Source of the DNA: JBGASG01 sp046328035
GTDB taxonomy: Bacteria; Cyanobacteriota; Vampirovibrionia; Obscuribacterales; Obscuribacteraceae
Direction of reading: 5' to 3'
Assembly (NCBI GenBank): GCA_046328035.1
Contig: JAXLXI010000006.1
Span: 1 to 64,000 of the forward strand
DNA length: 64,000 nucleotides
Shown: in pieces, positions 53,785 through 62,812 of the stretch
Layout of the letters: each line of letters starts with the position of its first letter
How positions within the stretch are numbered: position 1 is the stretch's first letter
The notes under the pieces: model-generated
The model's database searches: none
What the model was told of the DNA's origin: nothing
The model's input: only the letters and a program-made list of their open reading frames with translations
Position numbers and translations under genes: made by a program

Positions 53785-55224
53785 GTTGTCGGTTTTTACT
53801 TTTGCCATCAGGCGGCCAATTTGAAGCGCGCCAAATTTGTCGCCGTTTTTCTCGAACAGTTTGGATGCTTCTTCCAGATCTTTGATCGCTTCATCACGCC
53901 GGCCCAGCTCCAGCTCTGCCATGCCGCGGTATTTGTAAGCCGAGGCGTGGGTCGGATCCAGTTTGATAGCCTTGGAAAAGTCTTCGATTGCCTGTGAGGT
54001 CTGCGACATTCCCGCGTGCTCGATGCCGCGATCTAAATACAACTCAGCATCTTCTGTGTCTTGCGCAATTGCGGCGCTGTAATCATCTATTGCCAGCTGG
54101 GATTTACCTGTTTCGCAGTAATAACTGGCTCGGCGCGACAGCAGATCTGATGCATTCTTTGGTTTTTGATCAATTGCTTTCGTCAGAAACTCGATAGCTT
54201 TCACCGTGTCGCCTTGAGCGTGATAGGCGAGCGCCATCCGCGACAGCAAGTCAACATCGTTGGGTCGGGCTTTCAGTGCCACCGTCCAGTCGGACAGCGC
54301 TCTTCGATAGTCACCTTCCATCAGGTAGACAATGCCGCGTTTGACGTATGCTTCGGTGAGGTCTGGATTTTTCGCAATGGCATCGTCGAGATCATCGACA
54401 GCCGAAGGATAGTCTCCGAGTTCTGCATAGACGACAGCGCGGTTGACGAGTTGCACTGCTCTCTGACCGCCGCTGAGAAACTTGAGCGCCAGCGTGTAAT
54501 CATCAAGCGCTTCCCGATGTTTGCCCAGCTCGGCCTGAAAACTGGCGCGCCAGTGAACCAGGCTCGGCTCTAACTTGACGGCGGCATCGAAGTCGGCGAG
54601 CGCTTTGGTGTTTTCGTGCAGATGCTTGTATTGGATCGCGCGCTGAATATAAAGGTCTGGATCGTCGGGCTTGATTTTGATAGCCGCATCCAGGTCTGAG
54701 ACTACTTTATGCGATTCCCCGAGGGCGTCGTAAGCCGATGCCCGGCATGCGTACGCATCAGCATTTTGCGGATCCTTGGCGATCAAGTCCGAAAACATCT
54801 TCACTGCTTTGTTGTAATCAGACAGGTAGTGGTGTGCTTTGCCTAAGTGCAAAAGTGCATCGTTAGACCGTCCCGGAGCCAGGTCGAGTGCCTTTTCATA
54901 GTCGGCGACAGCGCCTTTGTAATCTTTGAGCTGATACCTGGACATGCCGCGGTACATGTAGGCATCGACGTTGTTGGCGTCTTCGCCGATTGCTTGTGTG
55001 AAACCGAATGCGGCGCCGGCATAGTCACCTTTGGTGAACTTCTTGCGGGCGTTGCGGAAGGTTTTGCTCTGATCGCTCTTTCTGACGTCTTGTCTGGTTT
55101 CGCTGGCGCGTTGTTTGTGTTTGTCCGATTGCTTAGCTGAGCACGACGGAATGCCCGCCAACGGCATGCCCGCCAACGAGACGGCCACCGTGAGGCTGAT
55201 AGCTAGGGCGACAAAGGACTTCAC
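53779..55224 (-). CDS. Exported TPR-array protein
   Basis: 481 aa from GTG 55224, which yields a signal peptide (FVALAISLTVAVSLAG, Ala-X-Ala-like site at CSA); longer frames up to 55269 (TTG) exist. Ten to eleven consecutive 34-residue TPRs, for example AYMYRGMSRYQLKDYKGAVADYEKAL and AYVKRGIVYLMEGDYRRALSDWTVAL. Probably a periplasmic scaffold. Divergent from gluconokinase. Confidence 0.85.
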   Translation of the reverse strand: MKSFVALAISLTVAVSLAGMPLAGIPSCSAKQSDKHKQRASETRQDVRKSDQSKTFRNARKKFTKGDYAGAAFGFTQAIGEDANNVDAYMYRGMSRYQLKDYKGAVADYEKALDLAPGRSNDALLHLGKAHHYLSDYNKAVKMFSDLIAKDPQNADAYACRASAYDALGESHKVVSDLDAAIKIKPDDPDLYIQRAIQYKHLHENTKALADFDAAVKLEPSLVHWRASFQAELGKHREALDDYTLALKFLSGGQRAVQLVNRAVVYAELGDYPSAVDDLDDAIAKNPDLTEAYVKRGIVYLMEGDYRRALSDWTVALKARPNDVDLLSRMALAYHAQGDTVKAIEFLTKAIDQKPKNASDLLSRRASYYCETGKSQLAIDDYSAAIAQDTEDAELYLDRGIEHAGMSQTSQAIEDFSKAIKLDPTHASAYKYRGMAELELGRRDEAIKDLEEASKLFEKNGDKFGALQIGRLMAKVKTDNK

Positions 55225-55310
55225 GCGGCTTTCCGGGTTCCGGGGAAGTGGGACCACTAATATATTCAAGTGTAGTTGTTTGGGGCTTTTGCGACAACTA
55301 TACTCAGTTC

Positions 55311-55847
55311 ATGAGCAGCCAATCAGGAGGCGCAATACAGCACCCTTTGACAATTATTTTCATGGGTGCCGCCGGTTCGGGGAAGACCACGGCTGCGCAG
55401 GCGCTGGCTCGCGACCTGAGCTGGCCCTGTCTGGAAGCCGACGACTTCCACAGTCAAGAGAACATCAGCAAGATGTCAGCCGGTATTCCCCTGGAAGATT
55501 CGGACCGCGAGCCCTGGCTGCTGGCAATTGCGGACAAGATAAGAGACCTGCAAGCAGCTGGGCGCGATGCTGTTTTCACATGTTCCGCTCTAAAAGCTGC
55601 TTACCGAGAGAAACTTTGCCGGCCGCCACTTCCAGGCAGCGTCCGGTTCGTCTACCTGAAAGCCCACGAAGATGAACTGCGCCAGCGGCTCGCGCACCGG
55701 TCCGGGCATTTCATGAAACTCGACATGTTGAACAGTCAGCTGGAAACTCTGCAGGAACCGGAATCTGCGGAGGCGCTGCTCGTCGATGCGACGATGCCGG
55801 TCGACGCGATTGTTGAACAGGTCAAAAAAGATCTGCGCCTTTCATAA
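55311..55847 (+). CDS. gntK: Gluconokinase
   Basis: 178 aa, as usual for GntK. P-loop FMGAAGSGKTTAAQALA (17-33), the substrate loop EADDFHSQENISKMSAGIPLEDSDR, PWL, then TCSALKAAYREKLC, a lid RLAHRSGHFM and LLNSQ-like LNSQLETLQEPE. Phosphorylates gluconate to 6-phosphogluconate with ATP, feeding the pentose phosphate or Entner-Doudoroff pathway. Start ATG 55311; the frame is open further upstream, but that would run into the divergent promoter. Single gene. Confidence 0.92.
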   Translation: MSSQSGGAIQHPLTIIFMGAAGSGKTTAAQALARDLSWPCLEADDFHSQENISKMSAGIPLEDSDREPWLLAIADKIRDLQAAGRDAVFTCSALKAAYREKLCRPPLPGSVRFVYLKAHEDELRQRLAHRSGHFMKLDMLNSQLETLQEPESAEALLVDATMPVDAIVEQVKKDLRLS

Positions 55848-55891
55848 GCCCGCTTTCTCCACCGAGCCAGCACCGCATGTGGTGCCATTGC

Positions 55892-58624
55892 TCATGGGCT
55901 GGTTTGCGTTGTAATCACGCAACCGGGCATCTGTTTGCGCAAAGCTTCCAGCTTCGCTGCATCGATCTCTTTCGATGTGGTAATCGTCAGCGCCTTCAGT
56001 TGTTTCATCGATGCCAGTGCAGTCAGATTGTCGGCATTCAACTCGTCTATGGCGCCCATCAACAGCAAGTGGTCGAGATGGGGCAGCGTTTTGATGCGCG
56101 AAAGTCCATCGGCGGTTAGCTTTGTGTCGGCCAGTGCCAGCCTGCTCAGAGTGGGCTGCCCGCTCAGTTGGGACATCACCTGATCGCCGTCTTTGATCCC
56201 CGATATAGCCAGTGTTGTCAGTGCCGAGTCGCGCACCCACTGAAAGCCCTCCGGCGTCAGCTTGCCGCCGACGTTTTCGACGATCAAGGTGCGCAGAGAC
56301 TTTATCCCTTTGAGATGCGCCAGGTCTGAATCGGTGGCATTGGGTAACGCAAACTCTATCTCCGCAAGCGCGGGGATGTCTTTCAGACCTTTGAAAAACG
56401 ATGCGTCCAGCTGATTGTTGTTGCGCAGTGAGAGCGTACTGAGGTCCTTGAAGCTGGAAATGGTGGCAAGGCTTTTGGACGTGATGGGCATGTCTGCGAG
56501 GTGCAGTGCGGTGACACCTTTGAGTTTTCCGAATTCGGACAGTTGCTCGTCGCCGAAGCTGCTGCCTTGCAAGTTCAACGCGCGGACGTTGCCCTCTCCG
56601 GCCGCCAGATGCAAAAAGTCCTTCGCCTCTTGCGTGCGACCGGTGGACAGAAGGTGACTGGCGATCAGTGTGAACGTTTCTGCCTTCAAATCGGCCATGC
56701 CAGATTCGTATGCATCCAGCTCTCCATCGCCCGGAGGTGGGCTGGCGGGGCTAGCGTGTGTCTCTATGCCTTTGACTTGCTGGCGAAACTTGTCCAACTC
56801 CGGCTGTACGGCCAGCACTCGTTGAGAGAGTTCGTTCAGTCGCGAGTCAAGTTCCGGACTGTTCAGACCTTTTTCGAATGCCAACTGACGGGCGGCCACG
56901 AAGGACTGAATAGCTTGGCTGGCGCGTTCCGGCAGCTCGGGCGTCGTTGCGAAGAGCGTTTCGAAATCTTTGACTGTTTGCTGATTTCCCGCGGTGCTCG
57001 CCGCAACCCGACCATTGGGTAGTCTGAGCACACCACTATCCCCGCCGTTGTGATCCCGCTTCTGGTGGTCGTCGATGTCGATTTGATCATAGCGTTTGAT
57101 CGTTTCATAGAGTGGTGCGTTCTTGGTCAGAACCGCACGTCTAAACCCGCCTGCCCGGAAGTGAGCCAGTGCCTCTGCGTACATTTCGGTGGGTGTGTCG
57201 AAATAATCGGTGGCTGGTTTGACGAGGGCTTTCTCTCTCATTTCAGCGGACGTGAAGGATGGACCCGCAGTCTCACCTTTGTTACTGCAGGCAGACCAGG
57301 TACGCGACTTCGGCTCGAATTTGTAAAACTCGTCGGGTTGTTTGCCGCGCATCAGCCAGCAATTTTCCTTGCCCTGCGATTTGATCCAGCCCATTGATTG
57401 AATCAGGTCGGTGTTGGTTTCAAAACTGTATTTGCGCTGGTTGTGGTGTGCAATTTCATGCAGCAGCGTTTCCTTCATGAAAGACTGCCAGGAGCGGTGC
57501 ATGTCATCGGTTAGTTTCAATCCCGCCGGAATTTCCTGACTGAAGATCATGATCGTCGGCGAACCTTTGATGTCCTGCCAGTATTCGCCGGCGTGAGCTT
57601 CGCCATCAACGGTAGGTTTCGACAGGAAGTTGATTTTGAGCCGGGGACCGTCGAGTGTGCAACGTGATAACTCAAGCGCCGCTTCAACGCCCTGCAGTTC
57701 GTTAAGCGTCGGCTGCCGCCCTAGAAGTTCTGTGTTTCCTTCCAGATATTTGCCGCTGCCGTCGTTGTAGAAGGGTTTCATAACGGGCTGGTTGGCTCGC
57801 GAAAACGACACATTGAAGCGTTTCTCCAGCTCTTTCAATTTTTGTTCGACGACTTGATCCACCTGTCCGGCGATGGGCTTATCGCGTTCTATGGGCAGAT
57901 ACTGTTTTTGGTCACCTCTAGTTGGTATGTAGAGTCGGGCAGTCAGTTCGCCGTTACGACGGCTGCAGTCCACCTGCAGCATGTCTTCTTTGGCAACCCG
58001 AAACTCCTCGGTAAATGGTGAATACCAGTTGTCGGACTGGTGTTCGACGGCAGATATCCGTTCGTTACGGAAGAAAGAATTGAGTGCCCTGCGGTCGAAA
58101 CTGCGCTCCGGTTGCGACGGCGGTTGATGGCACATAATGGTGCTCATGCGCATGATCGGGGACGGGCGGCGGGGGGCGCTGGCGGTTGGTTCGGCATCGA
58201 GCGGCTCGATTTGTGCCAGAGCCAGATTTGCAGATATGTCGGCGGATATTCTGGCGAAGGCGGGATCGATGGCGTTTATCTGCTGCTTGATTTTTGCTCG
58301 TTCGTCAGCAGTGGTGGCAGAGGACATGGCGATGCGGCAGTCATCGAGTTGTTTCTGCTTTTCGGGCGGCAAGTGTTTTTCGATCTCCGACCGCTCGAGT
58401 TGCAGCGCTGCGACTTGCTCCAACGCCGACGGTGGTTTGGGTCCGGCGTCCGGCATCTGTGTATCGCCGAAAAGTTTCTCGCTGGCATCGCGGTCTTTTC
58501 CCCGAGACGAGGTGGCTGGATGCTGTTTCAGAAACTCGAGGATGTCGTCCAAGTTTGCGGTTCCGGGGAAGAGCCTACCTTGAGGGTACGTCCGGTACAG
58601 GGGGCAAACAATGCGGAATTGCAC
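55892..58624 (-). CDS. Putative zinc metalloprotease with C-terminal leucine-rich repeats
   Basis: 910 aa; GTG 58624, start uncertain (ATG at PDAGPKPP, about residue 57, is an alternative). Region 60-130 is Glu/Lys-rich helical. The middle carries the zinc motif LLHEIAHHNQ near residue 390 and DTPTEMYAEALAHF near 480, which could supply the third ligand as in gluzincins of the lethal-factor type. From about 660 to 905 there are eight to nine LRRs: LKGVTALHLADMPIT, LSTLSLRNNNQLD, LSRLALADTKLT, LKALTITTSKEID. LRR plus metalloprotease suggests an effector or surface protein acting on other proteins. No obvious signal peptide. Confidence 0.7.
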   Translation of the reverse strand: MQFRIVCPLYRTYPQGRLFPGTANLDDILEFLKQHPATSSRGKDRDASEKLFGDTQMPDAGPKPPSALEQVAALQLERSEIEKHLPPEKQKQLDDCRIAMSSATTADERAKIKQQINAIDPAFARISADISANLALAQIEPLDAEPTASAPRRPSPIMRMSTIMCHQPPSQPERSFDRRALNSFFRNERISAVEHQSDNWYSPFTEEFRVAKEDMLQVDCSRRNGELTARLYIPTRGDQKQYLPIERDKPIAGQVDQVVEQKLKELEKRFNVSFSRANQPVMKPFYNDGSGKYLEGNTELLGRQPTLNELQGVEAALELSRCTLDGPRLKINFLSKPTVDGEAHAGEYWQDIKGSPTIMIFSQEIPAGLKLTDDMHRSWQSFMKETLLHEIAHHNQRKYSFETNTDLIQSMGWIKSQGKENCWLMRGKQPDEFYKFEPKSRTWSACSNKGETAGPSFTSAEMREKALVKPATDYFDTPTEMYAEALAHFRAGGFRRAVLTKNAPLYETIKRYDQIDIDDHQKRDHNGGDSGVLRLPNGRVAASTAGNQQTVKDFETLFATTPELPERASQAIQSFVAARQLAFEKGLNSPELDSRLNELSQRVLAVQPELDKFRQQVKGIETHASPASPPPGDGELDAYESGMADLKAETFTLIASHLLSTGRTQEAKDFLHLAAGEGNVRALNLQGSSFGDEQLSEFGKLKGVTALHLADMPITSKSLATISSFKDLSTLSLRNNNQLDASFFKGLKDIPALAEIEFALPNATDSDLAHLKGIKSLRTLIVENVGGKLTPEGFQWVRDSALTTLAISGIKDGDQVMSQLSGQPTLSRLALADTKLTADGLSRIKTLPHLDHLLLMGAIDELNADNLTALASMKQLKALTITTSKEIDAAKLEALRKQMPGCVITTQTSP

Positions 58625-58743
58625 AGATATGAGGCCGATAATTATGCGCGCGCGCCAGCCAGAACATTAACTGTGCTCGAATTTAGCGAAAACCTACTGG
58701 CACGCTCTAATATGGCAATTGTTAGATAGGCAACGGATTTTAT

Positions 58744-61218
58744 ATGTCTGACGATCTTAAGAGCGAGTTGAGAGAACTCAAGGAAGCTGTAAACCAGCTG
58801 CAGGCACGTGTCGAGCACCTGGAGTCCGCCCGCGTCGAAGCGGGGGAAGACCAGGTGATCAAGGTTGTTGCTTCCGAAAGCCGGAAAGCTGCCGAAGAGC
58901 CGGTTATGGCTCGTGTTGCGGGCGAGACAAAAGCAACGGCCGGCAACGCCCGGTTGCCGGAGGCGGAGGCACCGAAAGTGGTGCTCACCGGGGACCAAGA
59001 TGAGCCGTCACTTCCAGCGGTGGCGGACACCGGAGATAATGGCGGTCAGGACGCAGGCGCATCGGGGGAGCCGGATGCGCAGTCCCAGGGTGCCGTCTCC
59101 GCAGGGTCTGGTCCCGAGATAATTCCTAATGCGACGCCCGCCAAAGCGAGCCTGGAAAGCCGGATCGGGCAGATATGGCTGAATCGGATCGGCATTGCCA
59201 GTCTTGTCATCGGCATGGCATTTTTGCTCATGTACTCGTTCCAGTATTTTGGCGCGCAGGCAAAACTGGCTTGCGGAGCCTTGATATCTTTTGCATTGAT
59301 CGGACTGGGTGAATGGACCGGCCGCAAGAAAGGCACCAGCTGGTTCGGCAGCGGACTGATCGGCGGAGGGTGGGCACTGGCCTATTTCACCGCCTACGCC
59401 AGTCATTTCGTGCAATCGGTGCAAGTTGTCAATGATGCTACCGTAGGTGGTGTCCTCATGCTTGCCACCGCACTCGGTGCAATGGGGCATGCCGTCTGGC
59501 GCAAGGCGCAGGAGATTGCCAATCTCTCGATTGTGCTCGGCTATATTACTGTGGCGCTGACCGCCATGAGTCCGGTGTCGCTCTGGTCTAATCTGGGGCT
59601 GTTGGGTGCCACGTGCGCGCTGTCGGTGAAAATGAAGTGGCATCGCTTGCTGCTATATTCGACGATCGCCTCCTATCTGGTGGTAATTCCGCACTTCCAA
59701 AATTTTGACGGTACCACCGCCTTCGGAGTTTCAGAATCACTGGTCTCTATGGGCTTGCTCTTCGTTTACTGGCTCGCTTACATGATCAGCGGCACCCTGA
59801 TCAGCAAGGGAACCGACGGCAAAAATCCATGGGTGATAGCAGCCGGACTGGTGAATGCTTTTTCTTTTACGATCGGCTACTTCGTTTCTCTCAACAGCCT
59901 GGTGAAGATCGGGCAGGGCGATGCGGTAGATGCCTGGAAGTTTCTTGCCACGATCGGAATTGCCGCTGTCTACGGGGCCTTCAGCTACGTCTGTGGCAAA
60001 TTGAAGGAGAAAGGATTGGCGGCACTGTATATGGTGCTAGGTGTCTTTACTGCCACCATTTCTTTGCTGCTCAAGTTCGAGCACAATACCACGTTGCTTT
60101 TTTCGATCTGGGCGATGGAAGCCGCCATCCTGGCATGGTCCGGGCTGAAGTATCAGATTCACGCGTTGCGGCGCTTCGCCTATGGGTTGGCTCTGGTGGT
60201 GAATGTCTCTGCCATCGTTGCCATCGTCTCCGGTGCGTGGATAACAGAATGGACGGCTGAGAAAATCTCGGAGAACCTGATTTTACCGCTGGTCGCCATT
60301 GCTTGTTCGGCGGCCGTAGCCTGGTGCTATCAGGCGCAGTTGCGCCTGGTGACGACTCAAGAAGCCCTGGACGCAGAGCAGGCAGAAGAGACGAAGCTGA
60401 GGGCCGAACAGGCGCCCGTAGCCAGAGCGCTGGCAGGCGACGCCGATGCGGATGCGACGGCGGGCGCCGAGCTTGCGCCGGTAACACCTCCGGCATTGCC
60501 GATAGCGAAGACGGGGCGTCTGGAAACCGCGATGCTCAACCTTGGCTTTCATTCTTATTTCCTGGCCGTCACCATCTTGTGCTGGTTTCTGCCCATCGAA
60601 CTGGGGACGATGATGCAGGGGCACGTGTTGCCCAACTTGCTCGGCACCCATCCTGAGAAGCTGAACGTTTTCTGGTGGGCTTTCGAGTCGGCGACGATCG
60701 TCGCTCTGGGGTTGCGTTTGGGCGCGCCGGTGCTAAGGGTATTGGGCGTACTTGGCTTTGTTTCGACTGTCCTGGCGATGCTTGTGTTGCAGCCCGGTGT
60801 GGTAGCCGTGACCGTCGTCGCCGGCATGTTGTTTGCTATGGCATGGCTCTATCACAAGTACAAAGAGATGGTAAAACTGCACCTGGCGGGCAAGCTCTGG
60901 TCGCTTTCAGGAGTGGGTGTGATGACTCTGGTCTTGCCCGGCTCGTTGCCGACTGAGATGCTGGCGCCGTACTGGGCTGTGGAAGGGTTGGCGCTCCTGG
61001 TTGCCGGCTTCCGTCTGCGCGATAAGACTCTGCGTTTTTCGGGGCTACTGGCATTTGTGCTACTGGTCGGCAAGTTACTTCTGGTTGACCTGGCCGCTGC
61101 CGACACGCTGCAACGAATAATCAGTTTCATCGTGGCTGGACTGGTCCTGCTGGCCTCGTCTTATGGCTACGCTCAGTTCACCAAAAAGCTGGAGCAGCAA
61201 GAAAATCCCGGTTCATGA
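58744..61218 (+). CDS. DUF2339 polytopic membrane protein
   Basis: 824 aa. Coiled-coil start (ELRELKEAVNQLQARVEHLES), a Gly/Ala/Glu-rich linker (30-135), then the DUF2339 hallmark ESRIGQIWLNRIGIASLVIGMAFLLMYSF and over 20 hydrophobic helices to the end. An Ala/Glu-rich loop near 535-575 interrupts the helices. Family function is unknown; a polysaccharide or envelope role has been suggested for relatives. Separated from the kinases by 109 bp with a weak hairpin (GCAAAC...GTTTGC, about 61227-61243). Confidence 0.88.
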   Translation: MSDDLKSELRELKEAVNQLQARVEHLESARVEAGEDQVIKVVASESRKAAEEPVMARVAGETKATAGNARLPEAEAPKVVLTGDQDEPSLPAVADTGDNGGQDAGASGEPDAQSQGAVSAGSGPEIIPNATPAKASLESRIGQIWLNRIGIASLVIGMAFLLMYSFQYFGAQAKLACGALISFALIGLGEWTGRKKGTSWFGSGLIGGGWALAYFTAYASHFVQSVQVVNDATVGGVLMLATALGAMGHAVWRKAQEIANLSIVLGYITVALTAMSPVSLWSNLGLLGATCALSVKMKWHRLLLYSTIASYLVVIPHFQNFDGTTAFGVSESLVSMGLLFVYWLAYMISGTLISKGTDGKNPWVIAAGLVNAFSFTIGYFVSLNSLVKIGQGDAVDAWKFLATIGIAAVYGAFSYVCGKLKEKGLAALYMVLGVFTATISLLLKFEHNTTLLFSIWAMEAAILAWSGLKYQIHALRRFAYGLALVVNVSAIVAIVSGAWITEWTAEKISENLILPLVAIACSAAVAWCYQAQLRLVTTQEALDAEQAEETKLRAEQAPVARALAGDADADATAGAELAPVTPPALPIAKTGRLETAMLNLGFHSYFLAVTILCWFLPIELGTMMQGHVLPNLLGTHPEKLNVFWWAFESATIVALGLRLGAPVLRVLGVLGFVSTVLAMLVLQPGVVAVTVVAGMLFAMAWLYHKYKEMVKLHLAGKLWSLSGVGVMTLVLPGSLPTEMLAPYWAVEGLALLVAGFRLRDKTLRFSGLLAFVLLVGKLLLVDLAAADTLQRIISFIVAGLVLLASSYGYAQFTKKLEQQENPGS

Positions 61219-61327
61219 AGCTTAGCAAACCGGCAGTTTGCCCCGTTCAGATAGCGCCTGCTTCCGCCTGGGTAGGATAGAGTTGGGTGGGGGCTAAATC
61301 TGGCAAGCGCGCTTGGCGCAGGAATTC

Positions 61328-62812
61328 ATGGCAGATCTACAACTTTCAATCCGATACCGCACTTTGCCCAACAAGATCGGTTTCGCAGTCATGTGCATGT
61401 TGCTGCCCGTCTGGGCCCTCTTTGTGCCGCTTTTGCTGGGATTGTTCGTTTTGTTCTTGTTGGGTCAGCCGGGTGTGTTGGCGCCACACATTGCCATCTT
61501 CATCATTGGCACACTGGCTGCCATACCGATCTTATCGATCATGCTGACTGCCTACTTCGAAGATGATCGGTTGTTTGTTTCGAAGGACGGCATTTCGTTT
61601 CCGTTGTTTATGGTGCCTTTCCTGGGATTTCGGCGGCACCGCAGCTGGCCTGAACTTGAGTTTGCCAACATCAAGCGCGCGCCGGATCGCAAGATTGGTG
61701 AAAGAGACAAGCTGCTGCTGAAATTTGGTGGCACCAACGGTACCGCAGAGCTGGACACCAAGAACATCGATAATGCGCATCTCGACCAGATGCTGCTGGC
61801 TCTGGAGTTGTGGGGTAACCGCTGCCATCGCACGCCCGAACTCGTTGATTATCAAAGCACTCTGCAAAATGAAAACGTCGGCGTGGCGCGCGTCAGTTCC
61901 ACACACATGTGGGAAGAAGAATTGAGCCGGCGTTTTAATGCCACCACATTTGTGCCGTTGGAGCCGGAGACGCGCTTGCAGAAAGGACGCTTGCGTGTGG
62001 TGCGGCAGATCGCCTTCGGCGGACTGTCGGCGATTTACCTGGCACAAAAAGACGAAGTTGAGATGGTGGTGGTCAAGGAAGCGATCGTGCCACCAAATGC
62101 CAATGAAGAAACGCGAGCCACGGCTGAACAGCACTTCCGGCGGGAAGCCAAATTTTTGGCGGCGCTTGATCATCCGCAGATTGCGCGAGTCACCGATCAC
62201 TTTGTAGAGAACGGACGCAATTACCTGTTGCTGCAGTACATCAGCGGGCAGGACTTGCGTCAATTCATCAAGCAGAATGGACCGCAGACTGAGGCTATTG
62301 TCCTTGAGTGGGCCGAACAGATGGCCGGCATTTTGAATTACATTCACACGCAAGACCCGCCCATCATCCATCGCGACTTGACGCCGGACAACATGGTTTT
62401 GAAGAACGACGGAACGGTCATGCTGATCGACTTCGGCGCTGCCAATGAATTTGTCGGCACCGCCACCGGGACCCTGGTCGGCAAGCAAGCCTATATGGCC
62501 CCCGAGCAGGTGCGAGGAAAAGCTTCGCTGGCAAGCGATCTTTACGCGCTGGGCGGAACGATCTTCTTCTGGCTGACAGGGCGCGATCCGACGCCGCTAT
62601 CCGTCTCTCACCCGCGACTGGTGCTGCCTGGCATTTCCGAAGCTACCGACGAGCTGGTGGCTAAGCTGACCGGCTTCGAAGCCCGAGACAGGTATGCCAC
62701 CGCGGCCGATGCTCTGGCAGCCGTTCGTGCTATTCGCAGTGGTGGTGGTGAAACCGGCTCGGCAGGCGGTGCCGACGAGGACGAAGAAGCGCTGGTGGGA
62801 GGAAGCAACTGA
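61328..62812 (+). CDS. Membrane Ser/Thr protein kinase 1
   Basis: 494 aa from ATG 61328 (AGGA RBS; a TTG at 61313 is in frame). Two N-terminal helices (about 22-48, 55-78), a PH-like beta region (about 85-160), then a Hanks-type kinase: glycine loop IAFGGLSAIYLAQ, VVVKEA (ATP Lys), catalytic loop HRDLTPDN and IDFGAANEF, activation/APE AYMAPEQVRG. The usual HRDLKPEN Lys is Thr. ALGGTIFFWLTGRDPTPLS completes the C-lobe. A Gly/Glu tail. One base overlaps the next kinase. Confidence 0.88.
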   Translation: MADLQLSIRYRTLPNKIGFAVMCMLLPVWALFVPLLLGLFVLFLLGQPGVLAPHIAIFIIGTLAAIPILSIMLTAYFEDDRLFVSKDGISFPLFMVPFLGFRRHRSWPELEFANIKRAPDRKIGERDKLLLKFGGTNGTAELDTKNIDNAHLDQMLLALELWGNRCHRTPELVDYQSTLQNENVGVARVSSTHMWEEELSRRFNATTFVPLEPETRLQKGRLRVVRQIAFGGLSAIYLAQKDEVEMVVVKEAIVPPNANEETRATAEQHFRREAKFLAALDHPQIARVTDHFVENGRNYLLLQYISGQDLRQFIKQNGPQTEAIVLEWAEQMAGILNYIHTQDPPIIHRDLTPDNMVLKNDGTVMLIDFGAANEFVGTATGTLVGKQAYMAPEQVRGKASLASDLYALGGTIFFWLTGRDPTPLSVSHPRLVLPGISEATDELVAKLTGFEARDRYATAADALAAVRAIRSGGGETGSAGGADEDEEALVGGSN

